Shown: positions 31,190 through 42,879 of the stretch, piece after piece
Layout: each line of letters starts with the position of its first letter
How positions within the stretch are numbered: the stretch's first letter is position 1
Source: Leucocoprinus leucothites
Taxonomy: Eukaryota; Basidiomycota; Agaricomycetes; Agaricales; Agaricaceae
DNA length: 64,000 nucleotides
Assembly (NCBI GenBank): GCA_013368445.1
Contig: JAACJO010000018.1
Coordinates: 62,001 to 126,000 of the forward strand
Direction of reading: 5' to 3'
The notes under the pieces: generated by a model
The model's database searches: none
What the model was told of the DNA's origin: nothing
Seen by the model: only the letters and a program-made list of their open reading frames with translations
Position numbers and translations under genes: made by a program

Positions 31190-32518
31190 TTAAGGACAGA
31201 AGGTGAGGGTATAATCAGCGTTGAGGCCTGAATCACAGGTCCAGAGTGCTGTGCCACTTGATTCGTCGAATGCATATGCATAAGAGTTGGGGCAGTTGCT
31301 CTTGAAGTAACTATAGAACGCGACGCCTGTATAATAGGACAACGTCAATTAAATGCTCCTATCAAGAAATCAACAAAGCACCTACCAGAGCTGGGGCAGG
31401 CTCCCGGACTACTGAATTGTCCAGAGCAGCAGTTGGGCGAATTGGCTAGAAGTATCTCGCAATGAGTATCTCTTATAGATCAGCTGTTTCTTTAGACTTA
31501 CCTTGGTTACCGTCCAAGTTTGCCACGCAGGCGCTCTTGCAACCGACTGGGAAGCCGGAGCTATCAAATGGTCCCTTGAGTTGTGCGGGGCCTAGTATAC
31601 TTCGTCAGAGGATTTCGATGCTCCACAGGTTTCTGTTGGCTTACAGTTGGGACCTAGGTCAACGGGACAATCAGCGACGTGACATCCCACGTTATTGGAA
31701 ATCCTGGCGGGAAGGTTGTAGCCGTCCACCAATGAGACTTAGAAATAAGGATATGGTTAGATTCAATCAGACTATCTGCATATTGGGAGAACATACTGTC
31801 GTAAAAATCGCGGTTACCATCGCCTTGCAGGGTCCATTCGGCCACAGTGGCGGGGGAACACCCTGAAGGCGGGAGGAATGTCAACTCTCCGCCTCGATTG
31901 AGGCCAAAACCCCGTACCGTTCCTGTGCGAGGATCACACAACAGGCCTCCGTTGCAGCCTCCGTCAAGGCAAGAGTTTGGTCCAGGGTTAGATGAGAAGT
32001 TACAGTTGCGACGAGCCTTTGAAAAGTCGTGAGTCTGAGAGGAGATGCATCAACTTTCGAAGGATTTACCCAGATTCTGCCAGCCTTCCAGTTGTTAGGG
32101 ACAGTGAAGCTAACACTGGTCAAAGAAGGTGCTTCCCATCTAGTATATAAAAGCGATCAAAATGACATTGTTTTCCAAAAGACGAGGCATATTTACCCCG
32201 TAGGAAAATTCGGCACGTTTGGAGCAACGTTCAAGTCAGTGAACATCTTTATAGAGTGTCAACGTGCATTTTTTTCCTGAAGTAAGCACCATACAGCTGG
32301 CCTGAAAAGGAGGTTAGCCAAGGTGTCTCATGGAAAACGAAGGTCCTGTCTCACCAAATAGTGAACGGGCAATGGTTGAAAACCTATTGAACGCGAAGAC
32401 AACAGTCAGTCCGAATATATGTACACTTTCAATCCTGGGCGGTTGGCATTCGTACAGTAAATGTGCGAGCCGAAGCGGCAGCCACAAAGGCCAAGTTCAC
32501 CAACAAGGAGGTCTTCAT
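31190..32518 (-). CDS. Thaumatin-like protein 3, with exonised intron or frameshift
   Basis: Exons 32456-32518, 32355-32383, 32295-32301 (7 nt), 32197-32246, 32070-32139, 31797-32016, 31645-31737, 31502-31591, 31386-31445 and 31190-31326 total 819 nt, 272 aa. The signal peptide MKTSLLVNLAFVAAASA precedes RTFTVFNHCPFTIWPAM. Family motifs and cleft residues are intact (GRIWARRNC, VAEWT, VDGY, PVDLG). The exon 31797-32016 contains what is an intron in gene 2 (31863-31917, 55 nt with GT-AG ends). Splicing it out shifts the frame because the following exon is one base short at a C run; retaining it restores the frame. So the gene has either a lineage-specific insertion of about 18 residues or a frameshift, which may be a sequencing error. 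Confidence 0.8.
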
Positions 32519-33419
32519 GCTTTGTTTCGTTAGTTTGAAAAGTCACGGAAAGGAGGCTGCTATGCAGTTATTGTTTCATTCTAAGTCCCAGTCAGAATTT
32601 AACTGAATCCACAACCATTTATTCTTGGTCGCATCAAATTATTTCGAAGACCAGTTCACAAGATCTGACCCGCACAAGACAGTCCTCGGCAAGAGTGACT
32701 ATCAAAATCTCATAACGAACATTCCTCCACACGCCCAAGAAATCGAACATAGCAACACTGTTTGCAATGATCATCTGCTCACCTAGAATACTAAAAACTA
32801 GTGATCATTCTCATACCTCTGTATGTGTGAGACTGACTACCACATGCCGCAGATGCGAACACGAGTACGCTTGTGTGAGGAAAACAAGTCCAGAACAGCG
32901 CGGAGGCTCATGGAGGCACATCCCGGTTTCACCGAACTGCGGTTCTGAATATTGGGAAGCGAAAGGGCGTGAGATTTGGACGCGCGGAGCAACAATTATC
33001 AGGACATCAACTTACTTTTTCGTTCTCGAGTGCCTGAAAAGCTCCAACGACCATTCGAAGGAGTTAAGTACCAAGAGAACTCATCATCGACTTGGGTGCT
33101 GTATGGAGAGGGTATTCAATTCAGAAATAGATGTCGAGAAATCGCGCAACCGATATCGTTCATTGGTTAGGATTCGTAAATAACAAGATCGTGCTCATAT
33201 TGTCTTGTAGTATGATAATAGGCGTACACTAGATGTCCGTGAATGATCAGAATATTAGGGATCCTATCGACGGCATTGACCATCAGAAGTATCAGACAGG
33301 AAGGCAGAGAGAATTCAAAGTCCATGAGCGAACGGATGGTCCAACTCCCTGTGAATGGTGGGGAATATATACTCGTGAAATGGGGATGAAGAACAGTCTA
33401 TAATGTCGTAAAATCATAT
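32519..33419. other. Intergenic region between thaumatin-like gene 3 and FKS1
   Basis: 0.9 kb, with the promoter of gene 3 and the 3' region of FKS1. The ORF 32767-33183 (+) has no recognisable features. Confidence 0.45.
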
Positions 33420-36400
33420 TCAAAGTTGTTCGCAGAAAGCACAGTTGATCCTCATGCTGGTATGCAATGCGGCAGCTACAGGTCGTCATGGTTAGATAAA
33501 ACAGATTTGTAACGGAAGTGAAGCAACTCACGGAGAGCAATGAGAGCAACAAATACTCCGATAGCAACGACATACACAATGCCGTACTTGATGACAATCC
33601 AGCGGCGCTGCCTCCTCTGCTTGTTGGTATACACAGGAGCGCGAATCTGTTTCGAAGGGCGCAGCCAGACTAGAGTTCCCAAATCAAGTTATGTCAGTAA
33701 AGGAGGCCGTGCGGAAACGAGCGAGAAGAGAATGGAACATACACAAAATCGTCGCATGGAAGCGATCAAAGTAGGGTATCAAAACAGGCGGTGTGAGCAT
33801 GAACAATAGCAGATGTCCAAGAATCAAATCCGAACTCCACAACGACAGCTCAATGATCTTGACGATAAACTCTCTCGCAGGCTGTGACATTACATGTGCA
33901 CCCAACCCACGACCATACCACCGACCGGTCCACCATGCACGATTCGTCTCGTCATGCTTGAATTCACGGGAAAGGAAGACAGAAATAAGGATCTTGTGGA
34001 TGGCCCTCTGGATGAAAATAACCGCAATGAGACCAAGGACCGCATGCGAGGTATCCCATGACTCTAGGAACCACTGTGATCGGAAAAAACATGATGTCAG
34101 TAAGTCACAAATTAAGCTCGAAAGCCCGGTCACAGCTCACCAAGAACTCGAAGAACCCAACCATGCCGACAGTTCCAAGAGCGTGCGCGATGAATGCGAT
34201 GGCAGATCCAAATTTAGGGAAGACAGGGTCAAGCATCGGTCCGAGGAAGACAGAAAAGATGAACAATGTGAGCAGTACCGCCGCGTTCCAAACAATCGGT
34301 CCCAGGGAAATGACAGCAATACGAATGAGTGGACTTGGGGGGAACTGGTGTGTCTCCGGGTCAGGGAACGACTTGACGAACATGTAAGCAATGACGAAGA
34401 GAATCGCCATGAAAATGGGGAAGATGACCTCCGACCAGAGCACAGCCCTCCATCCAGCTCGGGGAACATCACCTGAAAGCTTTTCTGATGGGTGACCGAG
34501 TTTCTTCTTCTTGTACCCAGTGATCATTGTGCGCGAGAGACGGCAATAACCAATCCAGGAATTAGTGTGCGAGCGCGAGTTGCCACGGCACATCCATCTC
34601 AAGAATTCCCTATAAAATGACGCTCATAATCAATAATCTGCCCAGTATCGGGTTCGAGGGATACGTACCGGTAATCAATCACAAAGTCGGAGAATACGAA
34701 TTGATGTGGGTTGAACAAGAAGGGCGCCACACAAAGAGCAACGATCGAAATCCAGAAGTAGATGAGGTAAGGGGACCATAGCGACAATGTCACATAGAGT
34801 AACATCACCAGCGTCCTCATCCCAAGATAAATACTTGGCCCAGCGAACCGGGAGAACAAGATGCTGAAGTAGATCCTCGTAGTCGCGAAACCACGCCCCG
34901 TGGCGATATAACGAGCACCTCCAAACGTCAAATTGCTCAGGATAGAGTGAGTATAGATCTGGGTGGAGAAGACCTCGAAGACAGGGGAAAGGGAGCCGAA
35001 TTGCTTGGCAAGACGGAAAATGGCTTTCCATGTACCGCGCTCAACGAGTTCTGCGGGTTGAACGCCAATAAGCCTCAAGAATCGCAGACATCGGGTAATA
35101 CTACATACCTTGGAGGAATAGTGGCAAGAACGAAATCATGAAGACCAAGAAGATACTGATGATGCAACGGTTGATCCAGTCGAAGACGGGGGTAAGGTTA
35201 TAACAACCCTGCTGTCCACCAAACATCTGGCCGGAGGAAGTATATGTGCAGATCCTGAGCTGCGAATTGAGAGTGCCCAAAAAGACCACTAAGCCACAAG
35301 CATCAGCAATGCAAATATAATCAAGAAGAAAAGAAGAGAAAACTCACTGGTAACAATGAACGTCTGCACAGATAAAATGACCAACATGTTGTGGATATGG
35401 AAGCCGGGGTGCCCATAGTAGAACGTCAAGAACCGATCGATAGGCAACTGGGTTCCCAAATAATAATACTCCCGACTCAACATCTGTTCACCCATACCGG
35501 TTCCAATCTTCGTCTGGAAATTCAAAATCGTTCCAAACCCAAGATCACGACCCTTTCCACACTGGTAATACTCCGTATGCTTGATCCTTCCACCTCGCCC
35601 AAACGCATTCATACCCGCATAGATATCCTCATTCAGATGCAACCCCTTCTGCGCCTTGGAAACACCACCCCTCGTGGTCATATAGATCCCATTCAAGAAA
35701 TCCGGGTGTCCATAGTGCAGTTTCCCCCCTATCCAAGCCATAGACCTCGCAGCGAGCGTACCAAACGTCTGTTCCTTCCCAGCGGCCAAGTCTCCCAAGA
35801 TACCAATGTTCTCCGAAAAGATGTACTCGCGAGCACCAACGATGGCCACGGGGGATTTCCTGAAATCTTTATGACCCCACTGTGCATACGGACTCTGGTT
35901 CGGGGTACTGTACTCCTCGAATTCGCCCAACACGTTACGAATCTTCAGACACTCCTCGAGATAGTTATCCTGATTCGCATCGATGAGCTGGAGGTATTCA
36001 CCACGATAGAAAATGATCGCGTGGTTTTGGTTATCCGATTTTCCATCTCCAAGAATTGGGTTGCCGGGGAGCTCAATGCGGAACTTTGGTCGCCTGCGAC
36101 CCGTCTCCGGGACGAACTCACTGTGACCGTCGATCAGTGCTGAAAAGATCCTTGGGTCACCACCCTCCTTCCTCGGTGGCTCCTCCTCCAAATACGCGAT
36201 CTGCAAGTCCGGGTATGCACGCAACAAGAACTCGGCATTCTCATGTTCCTCCTTGTTGAATTTGGAGTACCGTTGCATTGAGACCAGGAACTTGAACTTG
36301 CGACGCGCCATCCTCTCCAACTCCTGTTCCAACTTGTCTGTATTTCCACCATACATCTGCACCACCTCTGGGTTCTCGACACGATAAAGCAGCTTGATGG

Positions 36401-39400
36401 CTTTGGAGTAGTTCATCATGCCAGAAACCGTGCGATACAACGTCTGCGCGCGGAGCGAGGCCCAAATTCTGGTACGGAGCGTAAACTCGGGAGCAGCGCT
36501 CTTAAACCCGATGAAATAGAAAGGTAAATCATCGATCTTGGATCCACCTTTCTCGTCGTGTGCGAACGGATTGTTGCCATTGAACATCGCAGATTCTTCA
36601 GCCAAAATCTTGGTATCCTTCACGAAATTCTCCCACTCTATCGGGTGCAACTGCTTCAGGTATTCAAGAAGCGTTACGCGAGTGTTCTGATCTTCTTCAC
36701 GAATGATCTCACGAAGCGAGAGCAGAGTCTAATGTTGATAGTCCATTGCATCAGTACATCATCTTCCCAAATTTTCCAGAAGCCACCAGCGCCCGAGCCA
36801 TAGGGGCAAGAAGGGGCGCAAAGGATATGAAACGAAGTAAAGCAAGGGGGACATACCTTCTCACTGTAATGAGGAGTCAAGACGGTGAACGTCGGCATCG
36901 CATGGACGGGTATAGCTTCCGGAATAGCTGTAGTCAAGGACTGCGCGAAGAACGAAATTCGGCGTTCGGCCTCGCTTCCAGGAGGGAAGAATTCCGCAGT
37001 AGTAGTTCCTTTTTCGCCTTGCGAGATGAAGAATGCTGGGGCTCGTAAACTGCGACGACCACCTGCACCGGTATCTACCTGGTGATAGAGAAGATTCTGG
37101 ACGTGATTGATTGAAAGTAGATGCTCGCGGTACATTGAGATGATGATGGCATTCCAGATTTGCGATACGAGGACCTATTCATAATTCATAATTCAGCAAA
37201 GATAGGAAGAAGAGTCGAGGCCTGAAACTCACCTTGGGTTTGTACTTGACTTCCATGTCTTGCGTAGCTAACAACTTGGCATAAATCCTCTTCGGCAACC
37301 GGGTATAAATGTCCTTCCAGGGCGTCCAAATCGAAAGTCCAAGGGTAAACGACCTCGCAATACTGAACACGGTGTTCCAAATGATATACCAAAGGAAAGT
37401 ATCCAAGAAGAAAAGGATTAAATCCATGATAAACATAATTGCCAAAGTGAACGCAGCCTGATTGGTACAAAGTGCGTTACCAAAGAACCTATCGCGACAT
37501 CCCTGAACCTTCATTCCGGTCATGACTGCGATAGGTCCGCTGAAGGACTGCGTAAGGTAAAAGTATGATTCGGCAAATTTGCACCCGAAGACGAGGAACC
37601 AGAGGAAGACCGAACCGAGGCGGTTGGGTTTGTCCAATTCCGGATAACTTGCAGTAAACGTTTGACTGGCCAGGTATTTTCTTGACTTTCCGGCTACACG
37701 ATCACCGAACATCCGTCCGGAGGGCATGACGGCGAAAAGGACCGTGGCAATGACCGAGATGAAGAATTGAACGATACCCAAAATCAGTGAAAGCGAACCA
37801 CCAGAGCCGTTGTGTTCGGCAATAGCGACGTAGAAGGTAGGGCCACAGGTGAGACCGAGAGTGATAAGCAAGAAGATCAGTCGACGTGTGAGGTGAGAAG
37901 TGTTGTTCCAGGTAGTGGGAATGTAAGAAAATTCGGCAAGGGTGGCGAAGATCATAATGACGGTGGCAACGGCGCCTCCCAGGGCGACCGCGCTCCAAGT
38001 CATCGCAGAGGATCCACCATCAGGGCGGTAGATCCTGGGTGCGTTGAAAGAGGTGTAAAAGTAGTACATGGCGACATGGATGACCCATATCCGATTGAAA
38101 TTGACCAAAAGATGACCGAAGGATCGCTTCTCGTAATAGGTCTTGAAGAAAGCTCTATCCCAGTCAATTTCATGGAACCTCATGAACCGCTGTGACGGCG
38201 GAAGGTCCACCAATCGAGTCTTAAAGGCAGTGTTAGAATTCGAAGGCGAAAATCAGATCAGGTGGCATCTTACTTTGTTCCTGAGCGTAATCCGTGCAAT
38301 ACCCTCGGGATACCAGAAGAGTTGGTTGACATCATCGTACCCAATGATATCTTCGTGGTCCCTCTCTCTTCTCACAAATTTCCCATCAACAACCTCGTAA
38401 CCCTGATCCCGAATGAAACGATAGAGCGGCTTGATGACAGACCGCAAGTAAACACCCTCTGGTACGGGATCAATGCGGTTTTGACACTCCGGGGATCGGT
38501 AATAATCGTCGGCGCACTTGAAGATGAAGCAGAGGCATTCGGGGACAAAGCGAACCTGGGCCGCTTCGCCCCAGCAAAGTAGATACAACGCAATCTGCCT
38601 GAGACGGTCGTACTGGCTCATGCCGTTCATTGCCTGGCGCCACCGTTCCAACGCAGAATTTAGCGACTTTTCGCTTGACGACCGCTTGCCTTTCCCGCGC
38701 TTTGATTTTAATCTGTTGAGGCCGGGATTCTGCGTTTGACCGATAGCATCATCAAGGTCCAGCTGTGCAGCAAAGTACCACTTTCGGTAGTTGGCATGGT
38801 GTCCGCCGATGTAGTCGGCATGTAGCGATATGAGGGCGTTATTGGGCGGCATACGAGACGCCCGACTGTCGAGCAGCTGCATGAGAAAATCGAACTGCGC
38901 GGCGGAGTAGTTAGTATAACATTCACGAGAGACTCCAAGAGGTAACGTGCAGCGCCACAAGAAGCGCCGCGCCAAATGAAGACAAGCCAACAGCAACGAC
39001 TGTGCATGCCGAGCTAAGACCAAGAAGAAAATGAAAGAAACACACCATATTCCTCATCGAGTCTCTCTGAAAACCAAATTTTTGTGTAAGGTCTAGAAAA
39101 ATATCCTCGATTTCCTCCTTTGAGAGCGGGATGTTGTTTTCTGGTGTCCATGCTGGGTAGGCGTCTCGAGAGCCATGCGGCATTGTAGGCTCCAAATAGG
39201 TAGGGGTCGGGGCCTCTGGGAAAGGTGTGCGCTGGCCTAAATCTTCCGACGATGGTACATTATATCGCTGGTAGACGTCACCGTCTGAATCTGTGTCTTG
39301 CGGTTCTGATTGCATTACGAAAATTGGGTTAGAAGACCAAATATCGCAGCTAGCGCAGGACAAGCAGCTCACGGTACATGTCGTACTGATGTGGAGCGTC

Positions 39401-39619
39401 GTAGTAGCCTTGCTCGTTGAGTGCTGGGCTACTTCCATCTGAGCCATAGGTCTCGCGATAACCGTCCCTGCGGGTGTAGTCGATGTCAGACTCATTGTCG
39501 TAGTATCCGCGCCTGCCATGAGCATTCTGTGAGCTGAAAGGATCGCCTGAATGAGTGTCAGCTGAGGGTGACGGGGAGGGATAGCCCTCCTGGCTTGCTG
39601 GCCCAGGACGGGCAGGCAT
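33420..39619 (-). CDS. FKS1: 1,3-beta-D-glucan synthase catalytic subunit
   Basis: Twelve exons: 39373-39619, 39046-39305, 38274-38894, 37233-38219, 36857-37174, 35348-36728, 35109-35288, 34669-35050, 34141-34609, 33743-34073, 33532-33669 and 33420-33475, totalling 5,370 nt, 1,789 aa. It has a Pro/Ser/Tyr-rich N-terminus, then the FKS1 domain 1 ([18 protein letters not shown], about 38580). A first group of membrane helices (37230-38000) is followed by a large cytosolic glucan synthase domain (about 35350-37170) and a second group of helices to the C-terminus. The enzyme makes the main wall glucan from UDP-glucose at the plasma membrane with a Rho GTPase regulator. The echinocandin hot-spot 1 region (about 37532-37561) reads YLTQSFSGP. 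An in-frame ATG at 39709 could extend the N-terminus, but 39619 is preferred because it starts MPARPGPAS and the longer version adds atypical sequence. Confidence 0.96.
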
Positions 39620-41814
39620 TGGTGGTGGAGGAGAGAAGATGAGATGCTTCGACTCCAGCCGCCTGCCCGTCCCCAACCAACCATGACGAAGCGTGGGAAC
39701 TTTACCCATATATGGTCTTCACTCCGAACACTGCCCACCACGGTCGGCCATCCCCGTACCCCTTTTCCTCGCTAGTAGCTTGTCTCCTCCCGACCGTCGT
39801 CCATAGCGGATATCACGGCCACGCTGTCAGAAATGCCACCGCCTCCGTCGTTCTCGCCGGTCTACACAGACTCCCTCCTCTTCTCACTCCCGGTCTGCCT
39901 CCCCACCGCAGCAGTGCTATTTTCGTGAAATTGACTTTCTCGTCGACCTTCTACTAGTGACCACCCTCTTTTCATGATCTTCTCCACATTGTTCGCAGGA
40001 CTTTTGGACCGTGTGTTCTGTATCATGCACAAGGTCTGCTGGCACGCAATTTGCCAAGGCCCAGGCCACGCCGAGCTGCTCGGCTGTATGGCATCACCGC
40101 AGTGCATAATTTTTCTTTTCCATTCGTTCCACCTCATGGATACCTTGGAGTAAACACGCCAAACAGTTAAGAGCCCGTGTGAATCCTCAACCCTGTTTCT
40201 GACCAAGCTCTCTCCGACCCATCACCGAAAATCGTTCCCATCAACAAATCTATTTTTGTAATCGCTCATTTAACTTGTAACTTGAGAAGAACGGCAACGC
40301 ACTTCTTGTGTAGAGCAACTTGTGTGCATCTAAAGTTTGATAAGCTCTATACAAGGAGGCAGCCTTGCACAGTGCACACTGACCTGCATGACATATGCCC
40401 ACATGCATGCCCGCGCCCGCACGCAACCTTGTGGACAAACGCGCTTAACCAGATTTGTTCCGCTTCGAATGTGGTCACTTGTTCCTTGGGCGCTCATCAG
40501 GCGCCATCCCTTGTATCAGATTATAGGCGCCTGTTGATTGTCGCCCATCTTATCATTCAGTCAACCTTGCCCGCTGACAACTTTTTGAGTTCAAATGTGC
40601 TTCGTACAAGACTGCGTACACCAGGCTTCGGGCTGTTCTGTATTAAGTAACATGCACTCGTTGTGTTGAGTCGAGATTTGTAACCTAGAAAGTCGGTGTT
40701 TTTACCCAGAGAAATGTCTTCTGGGTTTTGTCTATCTGACGGGCGAGCCATTAGCTACCGCATAGTTTGAAAAGAAGACTGTTCATGTTTTCGAAGATGA
40801 TCGTATCGATCGAGCCGAGCTGGTGGACGTCGTCCCTTGACCTAGTACACAAATTCATATGAAATGCGTGCGATGCCTTACTGAGCAGCCCACAACGCAC
40901 TAAATCAGTAATTACAGCCCGAGGCACCAGGATTACCCGCAACTGACGACATCTGACGTTGAGATGGATGAAACGTGGTATGTCAGTGATGGGCCCTTGC
41001 ATCTATTCCCTCGTTCAACTTCGCCTTGTGACGTTCACTGGCTGTTAGTGAATTGATCTCACTCACAAGTTGGCTATTTGGGACATAGTGTGTCATCGAT
41101 AAGCTTCTGAAGTCTAAGTGCATTCACTGAATTCCTATCGTTATCTTATTTTTACTGTATAGTACCGGTAACCTTGATAAGCCGCGGGTCTCGGTCATTG
41201 TTACAGGTCAGAAGGGTAGAATCGATTGTGGGCCATCTAGCTGATCGCACTGCATGAAAAGAAGCATGCCTGATGCATAAGATACAGTTTAGACATTACG
41301 TGGAAGTTCTGACATGAACCGGATTTAAATGGAGAGGAATTTCACTCAGCTTCAAGTGCCGGACTCAGTAGGCGTCGATCAATGAACTTGATCATCCCAC
41401 AGCCCACGCGGTAAGGTCATTGACAAATAAGCGCAAATAAATTCCATCAACAATGACGAAGGTTCGGAATCAGCAATTCCGTGTTCGGCCCTCGGGTTTC
41501 TTCGTTAGACCAAAACTCTTACCGGTATGTACATCTGCATTTTCTCAAATTTTGGCCAGCGACCACACACACAACGTTAAGCCGAATTAGAGGCTATTCG
41601 TGTGATCATATCGCTTCGACGTTCTTGCAGCTCTTCACGCATTCTCTGTTCGGGCTGACAAGATGTTTGAACGAAGGCCCCAACTCCTTACTACCTTTCC
41701 CAGACTCATTGTTGAGGCAATAATTTGTGATATTCGTGTTTTCTATCTTCCTCATAGACAGTCCAGTTTTATCGAGGATACTAACAAACCTTTAGTTTTC
41801 AGACACAAACCGCC
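39620..41814. other. Divergent intergenic region between FKS1 and SOD2
   Basis: 2.2 kb between two gene starts. It is CT-rich near both genes, as in fungal promoters. Short ORFs are unconvincing. Both promoters and 5' UTRs should lie here. Confidence 0.5.
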
Positions 41815-42879
41815 ATGTTATCACTTGCACGTAACGCTCTTCGCCCTGCCAGCTCCATTTTGTCCCGCAATCTGGCAGCTCGTGCAGCTACACTCCACAC
41901 CCTACCCCCTCTGCCCTACGCTTACGACGTAAGCTTCCTCCTGAACTCCCTCTCTTCACATCTAATACTCATGGACAAACGTACGCGAATAGGCTCTGGA
42001 GCCCCACATCTGCAAAGAAATTATGGAGCTTCATCACACCAAGCACCATCAAACCTATGTTAATGGCCTTAATGCCGCGGAAGAAGCTTATGCCAAAACT
42101 GATGATGTTAAACAAAAAGTCAGTCTCCAAAGTGCTCTGAAGTTTAACGGCGGTGGTACGTATTTCATTATTTTCCGTTCGACTTTGAGACACTGTTTTA
42201 CATCTTTCATAAAATAGGTCACATCAACCACTCCCTCTTCTGGAAAAACCTCTCTCCTGCATCCCAAGATGGTGGTAAACTCAACGACGGAATCCTCAAA
42301 GAGCAAATCATCAAGCATTTCGGCTCCATCGAAGGATTCAAGAAAGCTTTCAATACTACGACTGCTGCCATTCAAGGTAGCGGTTGGGGTTGGCTCGTGC
42401 GTGTTCCCATAATCGCAAAATGGCTGTCTTCTTTGCTGATAGAGACATTCTCTGACCAGGGCTTGAACCCTCAAACAAAGACTTTGGAAATTGTTACCAC
42501 TGCCAACCAAGACCCTCTGCTTACCCATGTGCCGATTATTGGTGTTGATATTTGGGAGCATGTACGCCCTTCTGTTCTATTTTTGTTGGATTCGGATGAC
42601 CAATATATTCTGCTTAATAGGCTTTCTACCTCCAATACAAGAATGTCAAACCCGACGTAAGCCCATTCATCCTCTATCTTATTACAAATTTCTGATTGAG
42701 TTTATTTAACCATATCCACAAACTCAAACTTGCTCAATGCCTCACTGGATCCATCCATTTCGACCTCATGACCACTCAAATGATCCCCGTTCCCAAAAAT
42801 CATGCAGTATCTCAACGCCATCTGGAACGTGATCAACTTCAAGGAAGCCGAGAACCGTCTCATTGCAGCTCTCAACTGA
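41815..42879 (+). CDS. SOD2: Superoxide dismutase [Mn], mitochondrial
   Basis: Exons 41815-41928, 41993-42155, 42218-42396, 42460-42561, 42621-42656 and 42808-42879 total 666 nt, 221 aa. The N-terminus [20 protein letters not shown] is a typical mitochondrial presequence. The mature protein starts [10 protein letters not shown] and includes [15 protein letters not shown] (first metal His ligands), [16 protein letters not shown] and the DIWEHAFY signature, which crosses the fourth splice junction. The enzyme converts superoxide to peroxide in the matrix. All family landmarks are in place and the length is normal. Confidence 0.96.

Noticed and set aside
32767..33183. 138-codon plus ORF between thaumatin-like gene 3 and FKS1
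   Set aside because: Atypical composition, no domain, and it lies in the expected promoter and 3' regions.
33793..34476. 227-codon plus ORF inside FKS1
   Set aside because: Antisense shadow of conserved FKS1 exons.
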